A stretch of 64,000 nucleotides of DNA, taken from Perlabentimonas gracilis. Lineage in GTDB: Bacteria; Bacteroidota; Bacteroidia; Bacteroidales; Tenuifilaceae. Position numbers and translations under genes: made by a program. Every line of letters begins with the position of its first letter. Position 1 is the first letter of the stretch. Of this stretch, positions 35,768-46,712 are shown piece after piece. A model generated the notes under the pieces. The model was given only the letters and a program-made list of their open reading frames with translations. It was not told where the DNA came from and did no database searches. The stretch is taken from the NCBI RefSeq assembly GCF_011174675.1, contig NZ_JAANIG010000009.1:61101-125100 (forward strand), in the 5' to 3' direction.

Positions 35768-38752
35768 CTAAATAATAGTTACACCTTCCTTTGCAATTAC
35801 TCCTGTACGATCATGCCCATCAACAATTGACTGTAGTTGGTTCGAGACCCTTACGTGCCTTACCATGCTTGATTCGAAAACAGCGGGTAAGCTCGACAGG
35901 TATTGATAATCGATGAAACCCTCATGCATATATTCGTTCACAGTGATGTAGGTCACTTTAAAGGAGGTGAGATTTTGGAAAAAATGTGTACCCTGGCTGG
36001 GGTCAATCTTGTAGTTGTCCTGCCCAGCCTCCACAATAATCTTGGCAGCCGATATTTGCGGCCACTTAACGGGTATGCCTAGCCAGCTATCGCTCGAACC
36101 CCAGCGCCCTGGGCCGATTAGAATGTAGTTGCACTCTTTTCTAATGAACCTATGATTTATCCTTTCCAACTCCTGAGCAATCTCTATCGTTTTGGCTGGG
36201 TCAAACGCTTCGGCCTTTATGTATACAATATCCTGTATTTCGTTGAAAATTCCATTGCCTAATGCCGATGGGGAGTAAAGCAGCAACTTGTCCTTTGCAA
36301 TGGAGTTAAGATCAACATTAATCAAATCGCGATTTTGAACTATTGGTCTAATCTGCAGCATGCTAAAAACCTTGGGTTTACCGGCCGGTGGATTAAGATC
36401 CACTGCGAATTCTATCTCCACGGGGTTGTTCATCTCATGCTGGCCAAGCTCTAGGATATCTTTTACTATTTCGGGAAGTGGGAATTGTTTGTGCTTAAGT
36501 ATTCCAGCAAAGGTAATAAGGAGTGTACCCTTCCCATTAAACCCGTCGCTAATGCTTTGGTTCTCATGATCGAATGTTGAGCCTGCTAGGGTGAGCGTAC
36601 CATTATCAAAGGCTTCTTTTACATTAACTTCTAGCAGGTTAATGTCATCATCGGTTGAGGGGATAAAGCTGGTGGGTTTTAAGTCGAGGGCATAAAATGT
36701 TTTTTGTGTCTCTTTAATAGCCATTTCGGGGGTTGATAGCTGCAACAGCTTTTTGGGGTATTTTGGTGAGAACCTTAACGAGGGTTTTCCCTCAACAACA
36801 TGCTTGCCAAGTCCCAAAGCAATGCTTGCAATGCCATCAACTGGTTTTTCGGGTTCAATGGGGTAGAAGTTGAGCGAACGTGCAACACCCGAAACATTGG
36901 GGTAAAATATCTCCCCATAAGCAGTTCCCGTAACCTCCTGCAGCACTATGGCCATACGCTCCTCGCTAATCACATTATGGGTGGCCTCCATATAGCTCTT
37001 GCTCTCGCTGTAGTATACCGAAGCGTAAACACACTTTATGGCTTGGCTTAACAGATCCAGCATCTGGTTGGCGTTTCCAGCTACATTGGGAATCATGTAA
37101 GTTTTGTAGATCCCTGCAAATGGTTGGTAGTGCGAGTCCTCGAGAAGGCTCGATGAGCGAATGGCTATGGGATTTCGGGCTACAGCTATAAATGCATAAA
37201 GATCTTTGTGTATGCGGTTTGGTAGCGATGCGTTTAAGAAATGCCTTAGTATCTCATCGTTGTTGGCTTTGGAGAGGGCAATGCTATACAGGTTGTTGCT
37301 CTCCATAAACTCGTCAAACACATCGGTACAAATTACCACCGTTCTGGGTATGGTTATTACCGTACCGTCGTACTTATGCATAAGGTAGCTGCGCTTAATA
37401 ACCTGATCGATGAAGGCTAAGCCACGGCCCTTGCCACCTAGCGATCCATCGCCAATGCGCGAAAAGATTTGGTACTCATCGTAGCTCTCGCGGTAAAACT
37501 TGGCTATTATCCCTCGGCCTTTATTCTGCCTGTACCTATCGATGGTGTCAAAGATAAACCGCCTTACGTCGTCCAGATTACTAAAATCATCGGGGGTGAT
37601 GTATTTAAAGATATCGGCTATGGGGAAAAGCGCTCGGGCAGTTAACCACTTGGAAAAATGGTTGCGCTCGATATGGTAGGCCAACGACTCGTCGGGGACT
37701 TGAAAAATTATCTCCTGCAATGCTTTTAGGTCAGGTGCTCTAAATATTTCACGACCAGTTTCAGGTTCAACGAAAACAAAATCGCCAAAGGCAAAGTATT
37801 TCACCACAAAGTCATGAAGCTCTAGCGAAAGGGTTTTGGAGTACTTGTGAATAAACCCAACCTTTAGCTGCTTAGCTATTAGCTGGTTATTTATATCGGA
37901 CGATTGAAGCAGTATGGGCATAAAGGGGTTATCGGCTTTTATCATATCCACAAGCTTAACGCCAGCTCGCTCAAGCATTTTTCCCTTATGAGGATAGCTC
38001 ATATCGGTTATTACCCCAAGCATGTTGTGCTTATACCTTTCGTAAAGTATCTCTGCCTGGTCGTAGCTTCGCGCCAGTAAAATTTTGGGTCGGCCCCGCA
38101 TACGGAGCATTTTTTGGTGTTCGTTTAGGCCTTCGGTCATAAACTCCTTACTCTGCGTAAGGATAATACGGTAAAGGCTTGGTAGGTATGCTGAGTAGTA
38201 CCTAACGGAGTCTTCTACCAGAAGAATTACCTGTACGCCAACCTCATTTACATCATGCTCGGCGTTCATACTATCCTCAATAAGCTTAATTATGGCAAGC
38301 ATTATTTGCGCATTGCCAAGCCATGAAAAAACGTAATCGATGGCGCTCAAATCCTCGCGGCTAAGCTTAAGCGAAACCTCTCGCGAAAAGGGGGTAAGCA
38401 CTACTATAGGTTTTTGAGGATACTTCTCCTTAATCTGCTTTGCGAGGCTAAAGGGATCCATCCCCTCAATATTAAGCATTGTGATGATTAGATCGATGGG
38501 TTTGCTCTCGAGCATGCCAAAGGCCTCGGAGGCAGAGCTGACTTGAAAAAACTTGGGCGGATACCGCAGGTTTAGCGTAACGTACTCGTTAAATATTTGT
38601 TCCTCAATACGACCGTCCTCCTCGAGCAGAAATGCATCGTACTTACTGCAGATAAGCAAGACGTTTAAAATTCTTCGCTTCATTAGCAGATCAAAAGCAG
38701 TCTCTGCAAAATAGTATTTTCCTGTGTCGCTGTCGGGTGTTTTTGGAACCAT
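35768..38752 (-). CDS. Receiver/PPDK ATP-grasp fusion protein B
   Basis: 994 residues. A degenerate receiver (about 28-165, Met92 at the Asp position), then an intact-looking receiver (about 172-320) with ILLVEDS, Asp250 (VITDMS), Ser in ILLQSSD and Lys in GFIHKYS. From about 430 comes the nucleotide-binding half of pyruvate phosphate dikinase/PEP synthase: GGKGRG (436), PNPIAIRSSSLLED (527), ALGLGKHVVEG and LQIRPIV (797). No GG-x-x-C/S-H phosphohistidine swivel and no PEP/pyruvate barrel follow; instead a C-terminal domain with GPGRWGSSDSW (878), GIPVKWPQIS and GTHFFQN. Paralogue of the upstream gene. Possibly an ATP-dependent kinase controlled by phosphorylation; substrate unknown. Confidence 0.8.
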   Translation of the reverse strand: MVPKTPDSDTGKYYFAETAFDLLMKRRILNVLLICSKYDAFLLEEDGRIEEQIFNEYVTLNLRYPPKFFQVSSASEAFGMLESKPIDLIITMLNIEGMDPFSLAKQIKEKYPQKPIVVLTPFSREVSLKLSREDLSAIDYVFSWLGNAQIMLAIIKLIEDSMNAEHDVNEVGVQVILLVEDSVRYYSAYLPSLYRIILTQSKEFMTEGLNEHQKMLRMRGRPKILLARSYDQAEILYERYKHNMLGVITDMSYPHKGKMLERAGVKLVDMIKADNPFMPILLQSSDINNQLIAKQLKVGFIHKYSKTLSLELHDFVVKYFAFGDFVFVEPETGREIFRAPDLKALQEIIFQVPDESLAYHIERNHFSKWLTARALFPIADIFKYITPDDFSNLDDVRRFIFDTIDRYRQNKGRGIIAKFYRESYDEYQIFSRIGDGSLGGKGRGLAFIDQVIKRSYLMHKYDGTVITIPRTVVICTDVFDEFMESNNLYSIALSKANNDEILRHFLNASLPNRIHKDLYAFIAVARNPIAIRSSSLLEDSHYQPFAGIYKTYMIPNVAGNANQMLDLLSQAIKCVYASVYYSESKSYMEATHNVISEERMAIVLQEVTGTAYGEIFYPNVSGVARSLNFYPIEPEKPVDGIASIALGLGKHVVEGKPSLRFSPKYPKKLLQLSTPEMAIKETQKTFYALDLKPTSFIPSTDDDINLLEVNVKEAFDNGTLTLAGSTFDHENQSISDGFNGKGTLLITFAGILKHKQFPLPEIVKDILELGQHEMNNPVEIEFAVDLNPPAGKPKVFSMLQIRPIVQNRDLINVDLNSIAKDKLLLYSPSALGNGIFNEIQDIVYIKAEAFDPAKTIEIAQELERINHRFIRKECNYILIGPGRWGSSDSWLGIPVKWPQISAAKIIVEAGQDNYKIDPSQGTHFFQNLTSFKVTYITVNEYMHEGFIDYQYLSSLPAVFESSMVRHVRVSNQLQSIVDGHDRTGVIAKEGVTII

Positions 38753-38832
38753 CTAAAAAGTTGATGTTTAGTTACGTTTTTTCATTATGTGGGCATTATC
38801 TTAATTAATACAAATGCTATGGGCTGGCTACC

Positions 38833-41800
38833 TTAGGTCGAAATCATCACAATTTGTTCTTTCCCATCCATTTGAATAAGGAATGGGCTATCTAGTTGAA
38901 TATGCCTAAAGTAATGAGTTTCTAACGTTGCAGGGTACTCGTTGAGTTTTTCCCACATAATTTTCGACCTCACATCGCCATCTTGTACCGAGCAGTAGCC
39001 CACGTTCATGCTGATAACATTGTGGAAAAAGTGTGATCCCGACGACGCATCGAGCGGAAAACCTTCGAAGCTTGTTTCAACAATAAGCTTGGCGTTTGAT
39101 ATTTGTGGCCATGCTACTGGTATGCCAATCCATCGGTCGCGAGTACCCCATCTTCCTGGGCCAACTAGAACGTATTTTCGTCCTGCATCAATAAGCTTTC
39201 TGTTGATAGCCTCAACCTCCTTAGCCATTTCGGGAGTCTTGGTTTTATCAAAATTTTCTCGTCGAATGTACACAATATCGGTAATGTCGTCAATCTTTCC
39301 GTTACCCATTCCGTAGTACGAAATAAGTAAAACTTTCGATAAATCTATGTTCTCGGGTAAAATTTTGTACTCCTCGGAGTTCCCAACCATAGGTTTTATC
39401 TGCAGAAGAAAGAATGAGGCTTTGTAGTCCTTATCCCTATTCAGGTCGATGGCAAATTCAATTTCGCAGGGCGACCCCAACGCCTCTTCAACCACCTCGA
39501 GTACAATTTGAATGGTTTGGGCTAGGGGAATATAGTTGTACTTTAGGATGTTGGCAAAGTTCAGAACTCTTGATCCAGCCTGCGATAACCCAGGTGTTAT
39601 GGTATTGTTCAGTGGATTAAAAACAGATGCTGCATACTTAAGCGTTCCATGCTTTTCTGCATCATAAAGTTCAAGCCTAGCTAGTCCAGCCTCGTCACCT
39701 TCGTTAAGCATATCAATCTCCTTTTTGCTTAGGTCGATGGCAAAAAAATCGGTTTGCGAATTTTTTACCAGGTCCATGGGTGTGTAGTTCATAAGGGTGG
39801 GGTACTTGGGGCAAAAGCGGAACGCTTTCTCACCTTCAACAACATATTTTCCAAGTCCTAGAGCAATGGTTGCAAAGCCATCCTCGGGCTTTATATGGCC
39901 AAACGGGTAGTAGTTGTACGACTGGGCTACGCCGCTTATATGAGGATAGTAGTAGTTGTCATACTTCGTACCTACCACCTCTTGAATAATTACCGCCATT
40001 TTTTCGTCTTCTATCTTAAAGTTTACAGCCTTAATATAGTTGCGTGCTGTATTGGAGAAAACCGATGCAAATACAAGCTTAATGGCATCCATTGTTTGTT
40101 GTAGCCTTACCTTAATGTCGGGATTATTGTTGGGTACTAAATAAGTTTCGAAAATGCCAGCAAATGGTTGCATTAGCGAGTCTTCAAGCAAACCCGACGA
40201 ACGAATGGCCAGTGGCCTATGGTAAATCTGCAGCAAGCGTTCCAATCGATTGATCAGCTGATCCGACAGGGATCCCTCCAGAAAGTACTCCTTGATTTGG
40301 TGATAATCAGTTTCGGCAAAAACCTTTTCGTAAAGCCCGTTACGCTGCATAAAGCATTCAAACTCATTAATCCCAATAATGGATGTGCGTGGGCTATACA
40401 GGTTGATATTGGGAACGTACTGCGATATTTCAAAGGTGTAAAGCAGGGTGTTGATAAACGAGAGGCCACGCCCCTTACCGCCAATCGATCCTTCGGCTAG
40501 GGATACGATATTGCTGGAATCCACCTCCCAAGCAGTGTCGAAGCTAACAATTTTACCTCTACGCTTTTCTTGCCGGTATTTTTTTAAAGTGCTTAGTAAA
40601 TAATTCCTAATTTCTTCGGGGCCAGAAAAATCGTTTATGCTTGAGGGGTGAATTATTCTTGCTACGTTGATTTCGCCACGTGCCGTGAGCCATAGTGAAA
40701 AGTGGTTTTTCTCGGCGTGGTAAAGTATACTTTCGCCAGGTACGTCATGCAGGCATTTCTCAAACTCCTCCATGGTGGTGGCAGTAATAATGGGTTGTCC
40801 TATGGCATTTTTAAACACAAAGTCGCCAAACCCAAGGTAGTTACTTATAAAACTTTTTAGCTCCTGCATCAAGCTCACAGAGTTTTTATTGATAAAGCCA
40901 ACATTATCAATATCCTTGAATACGGAATCGGAAAACCCGCTTATAATTTTACTGTTGAGCAGCTTTACCTTCTCCTCGTTAAACTGCTCGTACGACTGGA
41001 TTATTACGGGTAAGTTTGGCAGGCTTTTTCGAATCTCCGATATTAGATTAATGCCAGCATTCTCGTCGAGCTTGCCCTTGTGAAAAAATTTTACATCGGA
41101 AATTACGCACAGCATGTAATCTTTGTATCGCTTAAAAATTTCGATGGCTTCTTCGTATGTGCCGGTTAACAATATTTTGGGCCGAATACGGATGCGCAGT
41201 ACCTTATACAAATCGTCGGTACTAACATCATCTATTATTCGTCGGGTTTGCTCAAGGATGCTGCTGTACAGAACTGGCAAGTAGCGGGAGTAATATCGGG
41301 GGGAGTCTTCAATTAGCAGTATAACACGTGTTAAGCCAATTCGGGTGTCGTTTTCCAGGTTTACCTTATCCTCTAATAGTTTAATGATGGAGAAAAAGAT
41401 TTTTGGGTCGCCATTCCATTCGAATACCTTATCAATACTCTCAAAGGCCACAAGGCTTTTTTCCATCTCATTAAGAATAGATGCGTTGTTAACCATTAAG
41501 TACAAGGCAATATAGCTGTACTCGGCTTTAATCTTACGGGCCATTTCCAGTGGAGTTACCCGGTCGGCTCCCATCATGATGATCACCATGTTGAAGTGCT
41601 TCTCATCCATCTTTTCAAGGGCCTCATCGAGTGTTGAAACTCCGGTAATACGAGGTACGCTGGTTAAGCTAAGCTTAGCATACTCGCCCAGTATGTTGTC
41701 GGTAACTCGATCCTCCTTCTCAAGGTTGTAGGCATCGTAAAGGTTGGCAATCAGCAAAATTTCCTTAACCTTAAAGGGCATCAGGTCATGGTATATGTCC

Positions 41801-42327
41801 CTATCAAAGTTGTGCTGGTTTATGAACTTCTGCAGAAGTTTTTTGCGAGAGTGTGCTCCCTCTGGTTCTGATGGTCTTTTTGTTACTTTAACCTCCTTAA
41901 CAAAATCTTTTCCTTTAATTGAATTAAGGTAGCCCGTAATTAAATTGCTAATATTCTGAATAAGGTCTCTTTCTTCTTTTAGGAATGGGCCTTCATCTTG
42001 GTCGGGGAATTTTTTTGTGTAAAAAATTTCTAAGGTTCCAGTTTCGCCATCTATGGTTTTAAACGACTGGCTTTGTACCCATTGCGTTTCATTAAAACTG
42101 GCCGATGTGACCTCTATCCCTTGATATCGAATGCGAGCTACAGTAAACTGAGGGAATTGCCATGCATCTGGCAGTATCAGGCATATTTGTCTTAACGTAC
42201 CCTCTACAGTTCTTCCCTCCTTAATTATTGAGGTAGTCCGATTTATAGCCGAAAGCTCCTTTAACCTTTCGCGATTTTCTGCTAAAAGTTTGTAAAAATC
42301 ATCTTGTGAAGTTTCTCTACTACTCAT
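38833..42327 (-). CDS. GAF/receiver/PPDK ATP-grasp fusion protein A
   Basis: 1164 residues. A GAF-like N-terminus (about 15-145), a degenerate receiver (about 190-325, Met252 at the Asp position), a receiver that keeps ILLIEDS, Asp411 (VISDVK), Ser in VIIQSYE and Lys in GFINKNS, then a PPDK/PEP-synthase ATP-grasp (GGKGRG, RPLAIRSSGLLED, ALGLGKYVVEG, LQIKPMV). It ends with the same domain as its neighbour: GPGRWGTRDRW (about 1054), GIPVAWPQIS, GSHFFHN. Swivel phosphohistidine and PEP barrel are missing. It is transcribed first, 80 bp ahead of its paralogue, so the pair likely acts together. Role unknown. Confidence 0.8.
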   Translation of the reverse strand: MSSRETSQDDFYKLLAENRERLKELSAINRTTSIIKEGRTVEGTLRQICLILPDAWQFPQFTVARIRYQGIEVTSASFNETQWVQSQSFKTIDGETGTLEIFYTKKFPDQDEGPFLKEERDLIQNISNLITGYLNSIKGKDFVKEVKVTKRPSEPEGAHSRKKLLQKFINQHNFDRDIYHDLMPFKVKEILLIANLYDAYNLEKEDRVTDNILGEYAKLSLTSVPRITGVSTLDEALEKMDEKHFNMVIIMMGADRVTPLEMARKIKAEYSYIALYLMVNNASILNEMEKSLVAFESIDKVFEWNGDPKIFFSIIKLLEDKVNLENDTRIGLTRVILLIEDSPRYYSRYLPVLYSSILEQTRRIIDDVSTDDLYKVLRIRIRPKILLTGTYEEAIEIFKRYKDYMLCVISDVKFFHKGKLDENAGINLISEIRKSLPNLPVIIQSYEQFNEEKVKLLNSKIISGFSDSVFKDIDNVGFINKNSVSLMQELKSFISNYLGFGDFVFKNAIGQPIITATTMEEFEKCLHDVPGESILYHAEKNHFSLWLTARGEINVARIIHPSSINDFSGPEEIRNYLLSTLKKYRQEKRRGKIVSFDTAWEVDSSNIVSLAEGSIGGKGRGLSFINTLLYTFEISQYVPNINLYSPRTSIIGINEFECFMQRNGLYEKVFAETDYHQIKEYFLEGSLSDQLINRLERLLQIYHRPLAIRSSGLLEDSLMQPFAGIFETYLVPNNNPDIKVRLQQTMDAIKLVFASVFSNTARNYIKAVNFKIEDEKMAVIIQEVVGTKYDNYYYPHISGVAQSYNYYPFGHIKPEDGFATIALGLGKYVVEGEKAFRFCPKYPTLMNYTPMDLVKNSQTDFFAIDLSKKEIDMLNEGDEAGLARLELYDAEKHGTLKYAASVFNPLNNTITPGLSQAGSRVLNFANILKYNYIPLAQTIQIVLEVVEEALGSPCEIEFAIDLNRDKDYKASFFLLQIKPMVGNSEEYKILPENIDLSKVLLISYYGMGNGKIDDITDIVYIRRENFDKTKTPEMAKEVEAINRKLIDAGRKYVLVGPGRWGTRDRWIGIPVAWPQISNAKLIVETSFEGFPLDASSGSHFFHNVISMNVGYCSVQDGDVRSKIMWEKLNEYPATLETHYFRHIQLDSPFLIQMDGKEQIVMIST

Positions 42328-42554
42328 AGTTGCTTATTTTGCAAAGGCTTACCACATACTGTTGGACTCCTAATCTACCAATATACGCCCTTTTTTCTTT
42401 AGCACCATTACATCGAAAAACATTTACGTGTTTTACTTATTGCTACTAGGTGTGACTCGTAGAGGTTAGTTAAGTAAATGGCTGAAATTGAGATGGTAGT
42501 GTAGCTGTGAGTGTAAAATAGGATTAAATTGTACTCAATATTTGATCGACCTAA

Positions 42555-43940
<1,386 letters not shown>

Positions 43941-43965
43941 CAAAAATTTGATATGAATATTCTGG

Positions 43966-43994
43966 GGTCGGGTTGTTTTAAAAGCCCGGCCCAT
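43966..43994 (+). terminator. GC-rich hairpin after gdhA
   Basis: Stem of about 8 bp with one mismatch, GGGTCGGG against CCCGGCCC, followed by a moderately T-rich stretch; a weaker terminator than others here. Confidence 0.5.
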
Positions 43995-44061
43995 TTAGAT
44001 TTTGTTATTAACATTTTTCCTAATTGTAAGGATTTAGCCTTTACAATAGGGTAATATTTGT

Positions 44062-44069
44062 TACTTTTG
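44062..44069 (+). promoter_or_regulatory. Candidate -7 element for the nuoE-like operon
   Basis: TACTTTTG (TAnnTTTG), 47 bp before the ATG of the NuoE-like gene; a CTTTA about 19 bp upstream could be a weak -33. Confidence 0.45.
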
Positions 44070-44116
44070 ATTCTCGAAAATTTTGATAGAATAATTACAG
44101 CAACTAAAAATACTTT

Positions 44117-44641
44117 ATGCGAGTTCAACGTGTTTATGCTGAGGTAGATAAAGATAAGGACGATAACTCAATTGATCTTTGTCTACTCAATCCACTAATT
44201 GAAAAATTTCGTGGTCAAAAGGGTAGCATTATCCCTCTTTTGCAAGGTGCACAAGCCATTTACGGTTACATTCCAGCAGCTGCTTTCAAGAAGATTTCGG
44301 AGGAAACAGGTGTAAGCCTTAGCGATATGTATGGCGTAGCCACTTTTTACGCACAATTTAGGCTAAAACCAGCAGGAAAGCACATTATAAAGGTTTGTCA
44401 CGGTACAGCCTGCCATGTGCAAAATGCCGATGCCATAACCGATGCCATTAAAGAAGCACTTAATGTAAAGGATGGCGAAACCACTCCCGACAGACTTTTT
44501 ACGCTCGAATCGGTTGCATGCCTGGGTTGCTGCTCTCTTGCCCCTGTAATGATGATTGGTGAGGAAACTTACGGCAAGCTAACAGGTGCCAGCGCTGTAA
44601 AGGTTATTAAGGATATAAAGATAAAGGAATTAGAACGCTGA
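44117..44641 (+). CDS. NuoE/HndA-like [2Fe-2S] subunit
   Basis: 174 residues, thioredoxin-like fold. [2Fe-2S] ligands Cys94, Cys99, Cys135 and Cys139 (CHGTAC, CLGCC). In complex I, HndA/HydC hydrogenases and Stn/Nfn-like transhydrogenases this subunit sits beside the flavin subunit. First gene of a three-gene redox operon whose members are separated by repeat-rich spacers. Confidence 0.93.
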   Translation: MRVQRVYAEVDKDKDDNSIDLCLLNPLIEKFRGQKGSIIPLLQGAQAIYGYIPAAAFKKISEETGVSLSDMYGVATFYAQFRLKPAGKHIIKVCHGTACHVQNADAITDAIKEALNVKDGETTPDRLFTLESVACLGCCSLAPVMMIGEETYGKLTGASAVKVIKDIKIKELER

Positions 44642-44655
44642 TTACGCAGACCCGC

Positions 44656-44789
44656 CCTGCCTTCCGGCCCGGTAGTCTGCTGCTGGCAGGTTAAACGGAT
44701 GAATGCGGATAAGAAAATTTTTATATAGGAAATCCGTGAAAATCCGTGAAAATCCGTGAAAATCTGTGTTATCTGTGTTATCTGTGTTC
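44656..44789. repeat. GC palindrome and tandem repeats between the redox genes
   Basis: CCTGCC/GGCAGG arms (44656-44661 and 44685-44690) near a GACCCGCC start, then AAATCCGTGA units (about 44730-44762) and ATCTGTGTT units (44762-44788). A related GACCCGCC palindrome lies after the next gene. Confidence 0.8.
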
Positions 44790-44807
44790 AATTAAATCTT
44801 TCTATTA

Positions 44808-46586
44808 ATGTCAAAAACAAAAGTAATAGTAGGTCTGGGTAGCTGCGGAATTGCAGCAGGAGCAAGCAAAGTTTACGATAAAATTCTTGCCCTAAAAAAT
44901 GCCGACTCGCTCGATTTTGAGCTAAAAAAAACCAGCTGCGTGGGCATGTGCTTCCGCGAGCCGCTGGTCGAGGTGGTTGACGATAACGGCTCTATCACCT
45001 ACGGCGATGTTACCGAGGATAAGGTAGTTGAGATAATTCAAAACCACGTGCTGGGTCAAAATCCTGTAAAACCCTTTGTGGTTAAAACCGATTTATTTGA
45101 GGTGCCCGATAAGGTTTTCTTTGAGGGTCAGGTGAAAATTGCCTTACGTAACTGTGGATATATCGACCCCGAAAACCTCGATGAGTATCAGGCTCGTGAT
45201 GGTTACAAAGCCATTGCCAAAATTGCCGAAGGCAAAATTAGCCCCGAGAAGGTTATTGAAACGGTGCTAGAATCGGGCATTCGTGGTCGTGGGGGCGGTG
45301 GTTTTCCAACCGGAATGAAATGGCGCTTTGCCCGTAATAACCAGTCGGACGATAAGTACATAATTTGTAATGCCGATGAGGGCGACCCCGGTGCCTTTAT
45401 GGATCGTTCACTGCTCGAAGGCGACCCCCATTCGGTTATTGAGGGGATGATTATTGGTGCCTACGCCATTGGCGCCAACCACGGGGTAATATACTGTAGG
45501 GCAGAATATCCGCTTGCCATTAAGCGATTAAACATTGCCCTTGAGCAAGCACGTAAAGCTGGCTTTTTGGGCGAAAATGTGTGCGGAATAAAAGGTTTTA
45601 ATCTCGATATCTATGTAAAAGAGGGTGCAGGTGCTTTTGTGTGTGGCGAGGAAACTGCGCTAATTGCATCCATTGAGGGCGAGCGGGGGATGCCTCGAAA
45701 GCGGCCACCTTTCCCTGCCGAGGCTGGCTTGTGGCGTAAGCCATCTAACATCAACAATGTTGAGACTTTTGCTAATATTCCATACATTATTTTCAACGGA
45801 GCCCAATCGTACAATAAGTATGGTACGGAAAAAAGCAAGGGCACAAAGGTTTTTGCTCTTACGGGCAAGATTAAGCACGGAGGTTTGGTTGAGGTGCCCA
45901 TGGGCATGACCATCCGCGATGTTATTTACAAACTTGGTGGTGGAATTCAGGACGATAAGGAGTTTAAGGCGGTGCAAATGGGGGGGCCATCGGGTGGTTG
46001 TATTCCCAAGCATTTAATAGATACCCAGATAGATTACGATAGCATTACTGCTACCGGAGCCATTATGGGCTCGGGTGGTATGGTGGTAATGGACGAGACA
46101 ACCTGTATGGTTGATGTAGCGCGCTTCTTCCTCGATTTTACACAAAAAGAATCGTGCGGGAAGTGTACCTTTTGCCGCATTGGTACCAAGCGGATGCTCG
46201 AAATTCTAACCCGCATAACCCAAGGCAAGGGCGAAGATGGCGATATTGAGAAGCTCGAGGAGCTGGCTCATCAGGTAAAGGATAGCTCGCTTTGTGGTTT
46301 GGGACAAACGGCGCCAAACCCGGTACTTACCACGCTTAAGTATTTCCGCCACGAGTACGAGGCGCATATTTACGACAAGAAATGCCCTGCCCATAGCTGC
46401 AAGGAGTTGCTTACCTATGTAATCGATCCCGAGAAGTGTACCGGTTGCCGTGTGTGCGCCATAAAGTGCCCCGTGCAGGCCATAACAGGCGAAAAGAAAA
46501 TGCCGCATTTTATCAACCAGGAAACCTGCATTCACTGTGGCGATTGCTACAGCAGATGTAAATTTGAAGCGATTAAAGTTAGTTGA
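44808..46586 (+). CDS. NuoF/HndC-like FMN and NAD(H)-binding subunit
   Basis: 592 residues. An N-terminal thioredoxin-like [2Fe-2S] part (Cys13, Cys44, Cys48 visible), then NuoF proper with the FMN/NADH-binding IRGRGGGGFPTGMKW (about 156-170), NADEGDPGAFMDR and FVCGEETAL, the [4Fe-4S] motif SCGKCTFCRIG, and a C-terminal 2x[4Fe-4S] ferredoxin (CTGCRVCAIKCP, CIHCGDCYSRC). It is the NADH site in electron-bifurcating hydrogenases and in Stn-type transhydrogenase. Very likely the same here. Confidence 0.93.
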   Translation: MSKTKVIVGLGSCGIAAGASKVYDKILALKNADSLDFELKKTSCVGMCFREPLVEVVDDNGSITYGDVTEDKVVEIIQNHVLGQNPVKPFVVKTDLFEVPDKVFFEGQVKIALRNCGYIDPENLDEYQARDGYKAIAKIAEGKISPEKVIETVLESGIRGRGGGGFPTGMKWRFARNNQSDDKYIICNADEGDPGAFMDRSLLEGDPHSVIEGMIIGAYAIGANHGVIYCRAEYPLAIKRLNIALEQARKAGFLGENVCGIKGFNLDIYVKEGAGAFVCGEETALIASIEGERGMPRKRPPFPAEAGLWRKPSNINNVETFANIPYIIFNGAQSYNKYGTEKSKGTKVFALTGKIKHGGLVEVPMGMTIRDVIYKLGGGIQDDKEFKAVQMGGPSGGCIPKHLIDTQIDYDSITATGAIMGSGGMVVMDETTCMVDVARFFLDFTQKESCGKCTFCRIGTKRMLEILTRITQGKGEDGDIEKLEELAHQVKDSSLCGLGQTAPNPVLTTLKYFRHEYEAHIYDKKCPAHSCKELLTYVIDPEKCTGCRVCAIKCPVQAITGEKKMPHFINQETCIHCGDCYSRCKFEAIKVS

Positions 46587-46602
46587 TGATAGAACGCGGA
46601 TG

Positions 46603-46702
46603 ACGAAGACCCGCCTGCTGCGGGCAGGTTTTAGCAGATTTCCGCAGATTTTTTTACGTTTTATTAAATCTATTATTTGCGTCTTAGCGTCTTAGCGTTT
46701 AA
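46603..46702. repeat. GC palindrome and repeats after the NuoF-like gene
   Basis: GACCCGCC then CCTGC/GCAGG arms (46614-46618 with 46624-46628), GCAGATT-type repeats (46634-46652) and GCGTCTTA doublets (46679-46702). Related to 44645-44692. Confidence 0.75.
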
Positions 46703-46712
46703 ATAAATTTGT

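Noticed and set aside
44117..46586. [FeFe] hydrogenase operon (Hnd/Hyd)
   Set aside because: No H-cluster motifs (TSCCPxW, MPCxxKxxE) in any of the three genes; the third gene is a GltD/FdhA-like fusion.
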